Source: Helicobacter cetorum
GTDB lineage: Bacteria > Campylobacterota > Campylobacteria > Campylobacterales > UBA6016
DNA: 64,000 bases
Direction of reading: 5' to 3'
Assembly: GCA_022729705.1 (NCBI GenBank)
Contig: DZAX01000012.1
Location: forward strand, 1-64,000
Positions 35,762 through 44,193 of the stretch are shown one piece after another. The position numbers were made by a program, and so were the translations under genes. The number at the start of each line of letters is the position of its first letter. Within the stretch, counting starts at the first letter, position 1. A model generated the notes under the pieces. The model had not been told where the DNA came from. It made no database searches and worked only from the letters and a program-made list of their open reading frames with translations.

Positions 35762-36614
35762 CCTTAGAGCAGAATCTAATAATCTTGATTCTAAGCTTGC
35801 AGAAATACGATTATCAATTAGTCATCATAGCAATAAGAACAAAGTTTTTATTTTGCTTGAGGGAACTACAGATATAAAACTATTTAGAAAGTTTTTTGCA
35901 AAAGACTTTACAGATACCACAGGATTAATTGGCAAAGAAAAAGTTATAGAAGCTTTAGAAAAATTAATTTCCGAAGGATATTCTAAAATCATAGGAATCA
36001 AAGATGCAGACTTTGACCATCTCTTAAGTATTCAGCCTCCAAATAATCTTTTTATTACAGATTTCCACGATGTGGAAATTCAAATGATTGAATCTTCTGC
36101 ATTGGATTCTCTTATTTCAGAATACGGAAACGGTAGCATAGAATCTCTTAAAATTAAAGAAAGCATTTACCGGATTGCTTTTATGATAGGGTGTGCGAGA
36201 TATTTTGATGAAAAGAAAAAACATAATGGACAAGCAAGAGATTTAGCTTTTGATGGTTTGAAATTTAACAATTTTATACAATCCGATAGTCAACAATTAG
36301 TCTTTGATGAGGAAAGGTTTTTAGTAGAACTTATTACCGAGTCTCAAAAAAGAAAACAGTCTTTACAATTAACAAAACAAGAGTTAAAAAGCGAGATAGA
36401 ATCTATAAAATCAGAATCACATGATGATCGACAGATGTGCTCAGGGCATGATTTAACAAAGTTACTCGGATTACTTTTTTTAAAGAATCCAAATAGCGAT
36501 GAAATAGAAAAAGCTTTAAGATTATCATATCAATTGGAAAATTTTAGAAATACAAATTTATATAGCCTTTTATATAAATGGGCAGAGGCGAATGAAACTC
36601 AATTGTTTTGCTAG
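35748..36614 (+). CDS. DUF4435 TOPRIM-like effector (AriB-like)
   Basis: The 288-aa protein has the DUF4435/TOPRIM pattern: LLEGTTD with Glu38 and Asp42, IGIKDADFDH with Asp86 and Asp88, and TDFHDVEIQMIES with Asp108 and Glu110. In E. coli PARIS the AriB nuclease, once freed, cleaves host tRNA-Lys(UUU) and stops translation. All catalytic acidic positions appear intact, so the effector should be functional. It overlaps the ATPase gene. A MITE target duplication begins 8 bp after its stop. Assignment to PARIS rests on the pair, not on a search. Confidence 0.8.
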   Translation: MEPNSLRAESNNLDSKLAEIRLSISHHSNKNKVFILLEGTTDIKLFRKFFAKDFTDTTGLIGKEKVIEALEKLISEGYSKIIGIKDADFDHLLSIQPPNNLFITDFHDVEIQMIESSALDSLISEYGNGSIESLKIKESIYRIAFMIGCARYFDEKKKHNGQARDLAFDGLKFNNFIQSDSQQLVFDEERFLVELITESQKRKQSLQLTKQELKSEIESIKSESHDDRQMCSGHDLTKLLGLLFLKNPNSDEIEKALRLSYQLENFRNTNLYSLLYKWAEANETQLFC

Positions 36615-36621
36615 AAAAAAA

Positions 36622-36828
36622 GGAACAGGCTAGAATGGTGCTTACTTAAGCTTTTTTATTCGTCTGCGTCGAGCCTCGCTGAAGCGTTAATTTAAAAAGC
36701 CGTGCACAGCCTGACAAGCTCGCCGTAAACGTAAAACAAGCCAATGAACTGTTATTGTAAAATTTAGTTCAAATCTTCAATGTAATTTACGGAATTCTGC
36801 TTAAGTAAGCACTATTCGGAACAGGCTA
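36622..36828. mobile_element. 185-bp MITE with 19-bp TIRs and perfect 11-bp target duplication
   Basis: GGAACAGGCTA occurs at 36622-36632 and again at 36818-36828, exactly flanking an element of 185 bp (36633-36817). Its ends are GAATGGTGCTTACTTAAGC and, inverted, GAATAGTGCTTACTTAAGC: 18 of 19 match. The inside has no frame of note; on the minus strand the text near the left end reads like a protein C-terminus (INASARLDADE then stop), as expected for an internally deleted insertion sequence. An 11-bp duplication fits IS4-like elements among others. From here to 37011 I see nothing further. Confidence 0.88.
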
Positions 36829-37011
36829 CTTTTTAAAAATAGCTTAAAATCAGCACCCATGAATAATCAAATCCATTGCCACAAAAATTTCGACTCTCCA
36901 GAGTAGGTATGTCTCTACCGCTACCAACCGCCCGTCTCACATAATGCAGATTCTCTTGAAAACGCTATTTCACATCATAAATTATTGCGTCTTTTTTAAA
37001 ACCTATTCGTG

Positions 37012-37017
37012 TATAAT
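37012..37017 (+). promoter_or_regulatory. -10 element directly before a start codon (leaderless)
   Basis: TGTATAAT (extended -10) ends 6 bp before ATG 37024. Transcription would then begin at or within a base or two of the ATG, giving a leaderless message. No Shine-Dalgarno is present before this ATG, consistent with that. Confidence 0.6.
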
Positions 37018-37023
37018 CTCTTA

Positions 37024-37275
37024 ATGAGCAAAATTGATAACTTAAAAGAAACTAAATCGGATTTGAAAGAAGTTTTCAAGGCATTGTTGTATTTCATTAT
37101 TGGAATACTGACCGCCGTAGCAACTATAGCCTATAAAGTACTAATTCACGAAATTGAAGCCTACATGATTATAGTCGCAGGCTTGGGTTTGATTGTTGTA
37201 TTTTTAGTCGGTATCTATACTCTAAACCTTTGGCACAAAATGCAAAAAATAAACGAGGAGATGGAAAATGCTTGA
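37024..37275 (+). CDS. Small two-helix membrane protein
   Basis: The 83-aa protein has a charged helical N-terminus, then two hydrophobic helices (about ALLYFIIGILTAVATIAYKV and MIIVAGLGLIVVFLVGIYTL) and a charged tail. I do not recognise it. ATG 37024 is preferred to the in-frame GTG at 37009, because that GTG lies inside the -10 element. It overlaps the next tiny gene by 8 bp. It may be a membrane partner or a toxin-like peptide; there is no direct evidence. Confidence 0.65.
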   Translation: MSKIDNLKETKSDLKEVFKALLYFIIGILTAVATIAYKVLIHEIEAYMIIVAGLGLIVVFLVGIYTLNLWHKMQKINEEMENA

Positions 37276-37372
37276 TATAAATACAATTGCTGGATTTACA
37301 ATAATTTTGATTGGCGGCGCCTTTATTGTTTGGTTTGCAAATCAATTAACAAAAAGCTCTCGCAAAGCATAA
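37268..37372 (+). CDS. 34-aa single-pass membrane protein
   Basis: Reading from ATG 37268, preceded by GAGGAG at 8 bp, the product is a short N-terminus, one hydrophobic helix (IAGFTIILIGGAFIVWFA) and a basic tail ending SSRKA. The good ribosome-binding site and overlap with the upstream gene support it. The pair of tiny membrane genes forms a separate unit between the MITE and the sensor kinase. Confidence 0.65.
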   Translation: MLDINTIAGFTIILIGGAFIVWFANQLTKSSRKA

Positions 37373-37697
37373 TTAATCTATGAGCAACGAGGGTTCAGAC
37401 CCCCTTTAGTAAACCTTTCTTATATAAAGACCCATAAAATATAGGGGTCAGTTGCCACCTTAAATCCCCATTAAAAAACCCAAAAAAAAACCCAACAATT
37501 TTCCATTACTTCCTCAAAATCCACAATCTAAGCACAAACCCCCATTTCCCTATTAACCCCGCACTGCTTTTTATAAAAAACAGCGTCATAAGCGCAATTA
37601 TTAACATGTCACACCCTATCACATTATACCATTCAATTTAAAAGAGTAACATAAAGTAACAGGCGGTGGAGGGAATAAGATTTTTTAGAGAATTGTC
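37373..37697. other. Intergenic stretch with no recognised gene
   Basis: 325 bp of low-complexity, C- and A-rich plus-strand sequence. A short GGGTTCAGACCCCC run at about 37391 resembles a tRNA T-arm but has no other tRNA parts. No frame, repeat or hairpin that I can support. Confidence 0.5.
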
Positions 37698-37726
37698 TTG
37701 ACAAAGCGGGGTGGTATCATTATGCT
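37698..37726 (+). promoter_or_regulatory. Sigma70-type promoter of the sensor kinase
   Basis: TTGACA (37698-37703), a 17-bp spacer and TATGCT (37721-37726) form a good consensus promoter 27 bp before the kinase ATG. A full -35 box is unusual in Campylobacterota and suggests strong or transferred control. Confidence 0.6.
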
Positions 37727-37752
37727 TTAAATAATGAAAATAAAGACTATTA

Positions 37753-39945
37753 ATGTTCCTAAAACAACTTTTTAAAGCCGCTTCCTTACTTGTTTTTATA
37801 CTTTTCTTGTGCGCACCTTTAAAATCAGAGGAGGCAAATAAAACTATCATACGATTTGGCGTGTTTGCATATCTCGGGGTAGAAGAGACAAAAAAACAGT
37901 ACCAACCAATAGCGGACTATCTAAATAACTCATTAAAAAACGAAGTTGTAATTTTAGAAGTGCTACCTCAAGAAGAGATAGATAAAAGAATTAAAGAAAA
38001 AACACTTGATATTGCAACTACAAATCCAACGCACTATCTTGTAGCCAGAAAGGAGTTTCCGCTTACTGGCATCATAGCAACCCTAGTAGAATCAGAGGAT
38101 GGCAAGCCACTAAGACGTTTAGCCGGTGTTATAGTGGTCAAGGCTGACAATAAAAAGATAAATAAACTTGAAGATATAAAAAATAAAACTATAGCAGCCA
38201 TAGGAAAAACAAACTTAGGCGGATATAGAGCTCAAGCGTATGAACTCAAGCTCGCCGGCGTAGATTTGGAGCAAGAAAGTAAGTTATTAAGAGTTTCAAC
38301 GCATCAAAAAGCTATTAAAAGTGTAATTGATGGAAAATCAGATGTTGGATTTGCTAGAAGCGGCATAATTGAAAAAATGATAAAAAATAATGAAATAAAT
38401 CTCTCCCAAATTAAACTCATAAATAAAAAAATAGACCCACATTTTAAGCTTTTATCTTCTACAAATCTATACCCAGAATGGCCGGTTTTTGCACTGCCGC
38501 ATGTAAAAGATAGCACGGTTAGACATCTAGCTACCGCCTTATTTGCACTAGACCCAAACAGCGAAACAGCTAAAAAAGCGGGGATATACGGCTTTACAAT
38601 AGCAGCAGACTACCTTCCCGTAGAAGATTTAACAAGAACTTTGAGACTTCCGCCTTTTGATAAAGCGCCAGAATTTACCTTCAACGATATATGGATGAAA
38701 TATAAAGTATTGATTATCTCTCTAGCAGTGGCGTTAAGCATAATAATAGTTCTATCTTTGACCCTTACATGGCTACTAAATAAAAACAAAAAAGAGAAAC
38801 GGTTTAAAGAGTTGCTTTTATCATCGCTTGGCGATGGCGTGTATGGCGTAGACACAAACGGAATATGTACATTTATAAACGATGCAGCGCTTAGTATGCT
38901 AGGATTTAAAAAAGAAGAGGTAATAGGAAAAAATCAACACATACTTTTTCATCACCATTATGAGAACAACAACCCCTACGATGAGCGTGATTGTCCGATT
39001 CATAAAACCACACAAGATGGACTTAAAAGAGATGTTGAAGAGGTTTTTATAAGAAAAAACGGAGATTTTTTTAATGTTCATTTGAAAATTAACGCTATAC
39101 AGCTATCCCAAAATGTTGTAGCAGGGGTCGTAGTAGCCTTTCAAGATATTACAGAGCGAAAAAAATTAGAATCAGAAATACAAAAAATAAATGAAAACTT
39201 ACATCTTATGGTCACAGAGGAAACTCGCAAGAGAGTTGAAAAAGAAAAAATGCTTATACAACAATCAAAAATGGCGATGATGGGTGAAATGATAGGAGCA
39301 ATCGCACATCAATGGCGTCAACCATTAAATGCACTTGCAATCTATATACAAGATGTGCGGATGGCATACGACTACAACGAGCTAACGCAAGAGTATATAG
39401 ATGAGTTTCAAACATCAAGTATGTCAATCGTGCAGAAGATGTCTAAAACTATTGATGACTTTAGGAACTTTTTTAGGCCAATAAAAGAAAAAACAAAATT
39501 TTCACTAAAAGTAGCCATAGATGGAACACTAAGCATAATGGGTCCGCAACTAAAAAATCACAATATAAATGTCAATCTTGCTTTAAATGAAGAGCAACAA
39601 ACGTATGGATTCCAAAATGAATTAGAGCAAACCATACTTATTATTTTATCAAATGCGCAAGATGCGCTATTGGAAAACAACATCAAAAATCCAATGATAA
39701 ATATATCTATAGTAAAAGAAGAGAAGAAAGCAATCATAAAAATACAAGACAATGGCGGCGGTGTGCCTCTTGAAATAATAGATAGAATTTTTGAGCCGTA
39801 TTTTACAACAAAAGAGCAAGGAAAAGGCACTGGTATTGGTTTGTATATGGCAAAAGAGATAATTGAAAGACAAATGGGTGGCAAAATTAGCATAGAAAAT
39901 GTAGACGATGGAGCGCTTTTGTCAATAGAGTTAGATAGCATTTGA
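37753..39945 (+). CDS. Sensor histidine kinase with PhnD-like periplasmic domain and PAS
   Basis: This 730-aa inner-membrane kinase has a signal-anchor helix (about 5-22), a PhnD/phosphonate-binding-type periplasmic domain (30-300; FGVFAYLGVEETKKQYQPIA, TTNPTHYLVAR), a second membrane helix (318-341), a PAS domain (352-470) and a kinase core. The phosphoacceptor is His519 in AIAHQWRQPLNAL; N-box SNAQDALLE is near 633 and GKGTGIGLYMA near 690, so all ATP-binding boxes are present. The ligand could be a phosphonate or another oxyanion such as phosphite or selenate. No response regulator gene is adjacent. Confidence 0.9.
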   Translation: MFLKQLFKAASLLVFILFLCAPLKSEEANKTIIRFGVFAYLGVEETKKQYQPIADYLNNSLKNEVVILEVLPQEEIDKRIKEKTLDIATTNPTHYLVARKEFPLTGIIATLVESEDGKPLRRLAGVIVVKADNKKINKLEDIKNKTIAAIGKTNLGGYRAQAYELKLAGVDLEQESKLLRVSTHQKAIKSVIDGKSDVGFARSGIIEKMIKNNEINLSQIKLINKKIDPHFKLLSSTNLYPEWPVFALPHVKDSTVRHLATALFALDPNSETAKKAGIYGFTIAADYLPVEDLTRTLRLPPFDKAPEFTFNDIWMKYKVLIISLAVALSIIIVLSLTLTWLLNKNKKEKRFKELLLSSLGDGVYGVDTNGICTFINDAALSMLGFKKEEVIGKNQHILFHHHYENNNPYDERDCPIHKTTQDGLKRDVEEVFIRKNGDFFNVHLKINAIQLSQNVVAGVVVAFQDITERKKLESEIQKINENLHLMVTEETRKRVEKEKMLIQQSKMAMMGEMIGAIAHQWRQPLNALAIYIQDVRMAYDYNELTQEYIDEFQTSSMSIVQKMSKTIDDFRNFFRPIKEKTKFSLKVAIDGTLSIMGPQLKNHNINVNLALNEEQQTYGFQNELEQTILIILSNAQDALLENNIKNPMINISIVKEEKKAIIKIQDNGGGVPLEIIDRIFEPYFTTKEQGKGTGIGLYMAKEIIERQMGGKISIENVDDGALLSIELDSI

Positions 39946-40028
39946 GCCTTACGCAAGCAAAGCGCATAAAAACCTCGTTTTCTCATGCTCTTTAAGCTTA
40001 GTGCGTAAGTTATTCGGCGACTCTAATG

Positions 40029-40997
40029 TCAAATCCCTCTTTTGCCAATGACTGTGAGAGCCGTTAGCCATACGATTTTCATCTCAAGCCAAAAACTCCA
40101 ATATTTGATATAGTAGAGGTCGTACATCAGTTTTTGCTTTGCGTCTTCCGTATTTTCACCGTATGGATACATCACTTGCGCAAGACCCGTTATGCCCGGT
40201 CTCACAAGGTGTCGTTCGGTATAGTATGGCATTCGTTTTTCAAATTCGTTTGTCCATATTCTGCGCTCCGGTCTCGGACCTATGAGGTGCATTTCACCCT
40301 TTAAGATATTAATCATCTGCGGTAACTCGTCAAATCGCGTTTTTCTCATAGTTGCGCCCCATGGAAACACTCTTGGATCGCCTTGTTTTGCAAATTGCGC
40401 TCCGTCTTTTTCGGCGTCTATTCTCATGCTGCGAAATTTGATACAGACAAACTCTTTGTTTTTGTATCCGACTCTCTCTTGCCTATACAAAACGTCTCCG
40501 AGAGATTGTCTTTTTATTTTCAAAACGCACAGTAGCAACACCGGCCAGCCAAAGAAAAACAGCCAAAACAGCCCAAAAAAGTCAATCATCCTCTTTTGAA
40601 CATATTGGCGCTTGGTAAATGGTCCGATATTTTCCAAAAAGCTTAAATCCCCAGAGTCGTCTGGTATATAGCACTTTTTGAGATATTTTTCCAAAAAGCT
40701 CTCAACGCCGAGAACGCGAAATTTACGTTTCATATCGTGAAACTGCAACTTAGTCAAGTATCTTACAATAAGGTCGTCCACCTTATCCAGAGTGTTTAAA
40801 ACCAAAAGTGCGACATCGTTTGTTTTGATATGATTGTCTATCTCAAAAATAACATCCAAAGGATCTTTTCCGCAATACTTAACGCACAATATGTCGCTAA
40901 ATACAGCACTTAACTCCTTGCGCTCTAAGTCTGAAAATTGATGCTTGAGTCCTAGTACGATTATATGCCTAGGTTTTTTGCGAGACCGTAGCGTCAT
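40029..40997 (-). CDS. Polyprenyl-phosphate sugar phosphotransferase
   Basis: The C-terminal 190 residues of this 322-aa protein are a bacterial sugar transferase domain (PglC/WcaJ type): a membrane helix near 140-162, then RQERVGYKNKEFVCIKFRSM, RKTRFDELPQ, LIGPRPER and RPGITGLAQV. It transfers a sugar-phosphate from a nucleotide sugar to undecaprenyl phosphate, initiating glycan synthesis. The first 130 residues are a soluble region without membrane helices. Unlike capsule or EPS loci, no glycosyltransferases surround it. It overlaps the CorA-like gene by ATGA. Confidence 0.88.
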   Translation of the reverse strand: MTLRSRKKPRHIIVLGLKHQFSDLERKELSAVFSDILCVKYCGKDPLDVIFEIDNHIKTNDVALLVLNTLDKVDDLIVRYLTKLQFHDMKRKFRVLGVESFLEKYLKKCYIPDDSGDLSFLENIGPFTKRQYVQKRMIDFFGLFWLFFFGWPVLLLCVLKIKRQSLGDVLYRQERVGYKNKEFVCIKFRSMRIDAEKDGAQFAKQGDPRVFPWGATMRKTRFDELPQMINILKGEMHLIGPRPERRIWTNEFEKRMPYYTERHLVRPGITGLAQVMYPYGENTEDAKQKLMYDLYYIKYWSFWLEMKIVWLTALTVIGKRGI

Positions 40998-41941
40998 AAA
41001 AATTTCCTTTTTTTAAGCCAAAAGTAGATAAATCCTCCGGTGGCCAACGTAAGAGCCAATACGATATGATAGCCGTGAGTCATTTTAAGTTCCGGCATAT
41101 TTTCAAAATTCATGCTAAAGATAGATGTAAAAAAGGTAAGCGGGATAAAAATCATTGATATTCCCGCTAGCTTTTGCATCGCCTCATTTGCTTTATTGTC
41201 GGTCAAGCCTAGCTGAAGGTTTAACAAACTGACCGTTTTGTCTTGCAAGCTTTTGCATTCGGCGACAAGGCTCTGCTTATGCTCTTTTAGATCTAAAAAC
41301 TCAAATCTAAACTTCTTTTTGACGGAGGTCGTAATGCTTGTAAAAAATCTGCTGAGTGCGACTGATTCGTTTACAAAGATATGTGACAATCTATTAAGAG
41401 AGCGTCTAGCGTAATAGAGATTTTTTAGTGTTTTTTGTCTCTCTACACTCTCCGACAAAATACTCTCTTCGAGATTTTCCAATATGGAGTTGGCTCCATC
41501 GAGCGTCTGTATCTGCTGGTCGGTCAAAATATCCAAAAATGTATACAGCTCAAAATATATATTTGTTTTTTTACCACGCATTCGCTTGTCAAACTTCATC
41601 TCAATATCAAAAGCGGTCATCTCGTCTTTGCACACAATTGCAAGCTTATTGCCAAGGTTGATAAGAGCCACATTCTCCTCATAAAAATCCATAAACTCCT
41701 CTTTTTCGAGTTTTAGATATTTTAGAATTAGCACCGTTCCCTCGCTAAAATCTTCAAAAGATGGGGTCTGCTCAAAAGATGCTATATCTTCAAAAAACGG
41801 CTCCGGTAACTCCTCGGCTTTTAGCCAATTGACAAGGAGCGGTTTGTTGAGAGTAGATACGATGACTTGGTGCGCCTCTTCGCTAATAATATTTTCGTCA
41901 AGTTTGACAAGCAAGCCATTGCGCTCTTCATAAATAATCAA
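40994..41941 (-). CDS. CorA-like divalent cation transporter
   Basis: The 315-aa protein has the CorA plan: a cytoplasmic alpha/beta domain, a long helix (about 190-260) and two C-terminal membrane helices. The selectivity loop between them reads SMNFENMPEL; the invariant Gly of the GMN motif is Ser276. GMN variants occur in ZntB and some CorA-like proteins, so Mg transport is not assured. It overlaps the sugar transferase gene downstream and follows a diguanylate cyclase gene by 11 bp. Confidence 0.82.
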   Translation of the reverse strand: MIIYEERNGLLVKLDENIISEEAHQVIVSTLNKPLLVNWLKAEELPEPFFEDIASFEQTPSFEDFSEGTVLILKYLKLEKEEFMDFYEENVALINLGNKLAIVCKDEMTAFDIEMKFDKRMRGKKTNIYFELYTFLDILTDQQIQTLDGANSILENLEESILSESVERQKTLKNLYYARRSLNRLSHIFVNESVALSRFFTSITTSVKKKFRFEFLDLKEHKQSLVAECKSLQDKTVSLLNLQLGLTDNKANEAMQKLAGISMIFIPLTFFTSIFSMNFENMPELKMTHGYHIVLALTLATGGFIYFWLKKRKFL

Positions 41942-41952
41942 GCTACTCCTTT

Positions 41953-44058
41953 TTACCTTATGTATTCAACTCTATTTCTACCATTCCTCTTTGCGGCATA
42001 TAGCGCCTCGTCTGCTCTTTTGATAAAAGACTCCATAGTGTCGCCCTCTTTGAATGTCGAAACGCCAAAACTACTGGTTACCGTCGCTGGTTGCACAAAA
42101 TCACACTCTGCAAGCGACGCCCTAAAGGTCTCCGCCCTCTCTATCGCCACATCTAGGTTTGCGCCCACAAGTAGCAACATAAACTCCTCTCCGCCCCATC
42201 TGCCAAAAATATCATTATTTCTGATTTTTGACTTAATAATATCAACCACTTTGATTAACACGTCATCTCCGACTTGATGTCCGTAGGTGTCGTTAATCTT
42301 TTTGAAATAGTCTACATCTATTGCAACAAGCGAGAGTGCTCTTTTGGTTTTTATAGATCTTGCAATCTCCGTTTCCATCAGATGACCAATCTTCATTCTG
42401 TTGTATATTTGAGTCAAAGGGTCGGTCGCCGCCAAAAGCTCTAGCGTTTTGCTTCTTTTTTCAATATTAGTAATATCTGTAAACGAAACTAGGTAATAAT
42501 CGTCTTGATTGAACTTTTCAAGCTTCAAAAGAAAGCTTCTCGGCTCTTCTTCCGCCTTGCCCTGTTTTTGCATTAGAGCTTTAAAATCGCCGTCAGGTTG
42601 AGATTTTAGCGTCTCAAACCACGGCTTGCTTTTTTGCTTTGAGATGTAGCCCTCTTTTTTAATAAACAAATCTGCCACACTCTTATATTTGTCGTTAAAA
42701 TCTAGCACGCCGTCAATGCCGTAAAACTCTAAAAAGCTTCTATTTGCCTCTATTATGCTATTTCCGTCGTTTGTTATGATTAGCATAGAGTCTTGCATAT
42801 TCAAGATGGCTTGTAAATACTCTTGCTGAAGTTTTGCTGCGTCTTCAAGGTTTTTTTGTTCGGTCGTATCTCTTGATATGCCGATAAGACCGACTATTTT
42901 ACCCTCGGCGTCCCTAAGCGGAGCTTTTTTTACGCTCAAATAAACATTTTCTTTATCAGCGTATTTTGTCCAGTAACTATAAATAACTGTTTTACCGCTT
43001 TCTATAACGCCTCCATCTGTACTCCTAAACATAGCGGAGCATTTTTCGTCAAATAGTTCAAAATCAGTTTTACCGATTATTTGCAATTTTTGCAAGCCGA
43101 CAAACTCGGCAAACGCCTTATTGCAACCAATGTATCTATACTCAAAGTCTTTATAAAAGATAAAATCATCGGTAGCGTCCATAAACTCGTTTAAGAGTCT
43201 AACGTTTCTCTCAGACTCCTCTGTTTTTGCGGCGAGGCTTTTCGATAGCTTCCGAAGCTCATGCTCTTTTTCTCTAACTATCTGAGACCATTTATTGTAT
43301 ATAACATCCATTATCTCTTCTCTGGTGATAATGCCCATAAGTTCGCCGGTTGATTCGACGACTATAATTCTTTTGAATCTCTTTTTACTCATAAGCTCTA
43401 ACGCCTCTTTGACCGTGGTGGATTCGCTTACCGCCACAAGAGGCGAACACATAAACTCTTGCGCCTCCCTTGTCATATCGACTTTGCTTATTATCAGTTT
43501 GACAATATCTCGCTTGGTAATTATTCCTATCGGAATACGCAACTCATCGACCACTATAACCGCTTCCGTAGGAGTTGAGTTTACCCTATGAAATACGGCA
43601 CTTAAGGAGTCTGTCGGTTTTACTGTTCTTGCTTTAGTTTTGCATATAATATGACCGAGTTTCATATCGTTTGCCACAAATTCGGTATCAATTGAGGATA
43701 TAATATTTGACATTGACACAACGCCCAAAAGCTCATCTTCTTCGCCAACCACGCAAAGATAAGAGACGTCCTCTCTAATCAAAAAAGAGGCTTCTAACGC
43801 ATTTACACTCTTGTTGACTTTTTTTACAATTTTATAATTTACCGATTCTATCAAATCGGTAAAGCTAACGCTGTTTAATAGAAAGCTTGTAATATCGCTA
43901 ACGGTGATAATTCCATACTCTTTGATGTTGTCATCAACAATAAGCACATTTCGGAGATTGCTTTGTATCATTAGCTCCGCAGCCCTCATAATACTATCTT
44001 TGCGACTAACCGACGTTATATGCTTTGTGGCAATCTCCAAAACACTCTTAAATTCCAT
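41953..44058 (-). CDS. Diguanylate cyclase with four CBS and two PAS domains
   Basis: The protein makes cyclic di-GMP. Domains in order: four CBS repeats (two Bateman modules, about residues 1-260), a coiled linker, two PAS domains (about 290-405 and 410-520) and a GGDEF domain with active-site GGEEF. An RNND sequence five residues before GGEEF matches the RxxD inhibitory site, so product feedback is likely. CBS domains suggest sensing of adenine nucleotides or metal ions. There is no membrane segment. ATG 44058 is chosen; a TTG at 44094 is possible. About 701 aa. Confidence 0.9.
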   Translation of the reverse strand: MEFKSVLEIATKHITSVSRKDSIMRAAELMIQSNLRNVLIVDDNIKEYGIITVSDITSFLLNSVSFTDLIESVNYKIVKKVNKSVNALEASFLIREDVSYLCVVGEEDELLGVVSMSNIISSIDTEFVANDMKLGHIICKTKARTVKPTDSLSAVFHRVNSTPTEAVIVVDELRIPIGIITKRDIVKLIISKVDMTREAQEFMCSPLVAVSESTTVKEALELMSKKRFKRIIVVESTGELMGIITREEIMDVIYNKWSQIVREKEHELRKLSKSLAAKTEESERNVRLLNEFMDATDDFIFYKDFEYRYIGCNKAFAEFVGLQKLQIIGKTDFELFDEKCSAMFRSTDGGVIESGKTVIYSYWTKYADKENVYLSVKKAPLRDAEGKIVGLIGISRDTTEQKNLEDAAKLQQEYLQAILNMQDSMLIITNDGNSIIEANRSFLEFYGIDGVLDFNDKYKSVADLFIKKEGYISKQKSKPWFETLKSQPDGDFKALMQKQGKAEEEPRSFLLKLEKFNQDDYYLVSFTDITNIEKRSKTLELLAATDPLTQIYNRMKIGHLMETEIARSIKTKRALSLVAIDVDYFKKINDTYGHQVGDDVLIKVVDIIKSKIRNNDIFGRWGGEEFMLLLVGANLDVAIERAETFRASLAECDFVQPATVTSSFGVSTFKEGDTMESFIKRADEALYAAKRNGRNRVEYIR

Positions 44059-44101
44059 ACTCTTGTACGCCCTATAGTGATGTTGCATAGGCAAATGTGG
44101 C

Positions 44102-44130
44102 TTGACGCCAAATTAAGCCGAGATTATAGC
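44102..44130 (+). promoter_or_regulatory. Candidate promoter of coaE-dapF
   Basis: TTGACG, 17 bp, TATAGC lies 64-92 bp before the coaE ATG. A second -10 candidate TATAAT is at 44161-44166, 28 bp before the ATG, without a -35 box. One or both probably drive the coaE-dapF operon. Confidence 0.45.
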
Positions 44131-44193
44131 ACTATTTCTTTTTAGTATTTATAATTTTGCTATAATTTGATACTACTTTAAAAGCGGCGGTAA

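Noticed and set aside
37381-37410. T-arm-like sequence GGGTTCAGACCCCC suggesting a tRNA relic or attachment site
   Set aside because: No acceptor, D-arm or anticodon parts nearby and no second copy at the other side of the accessory block.
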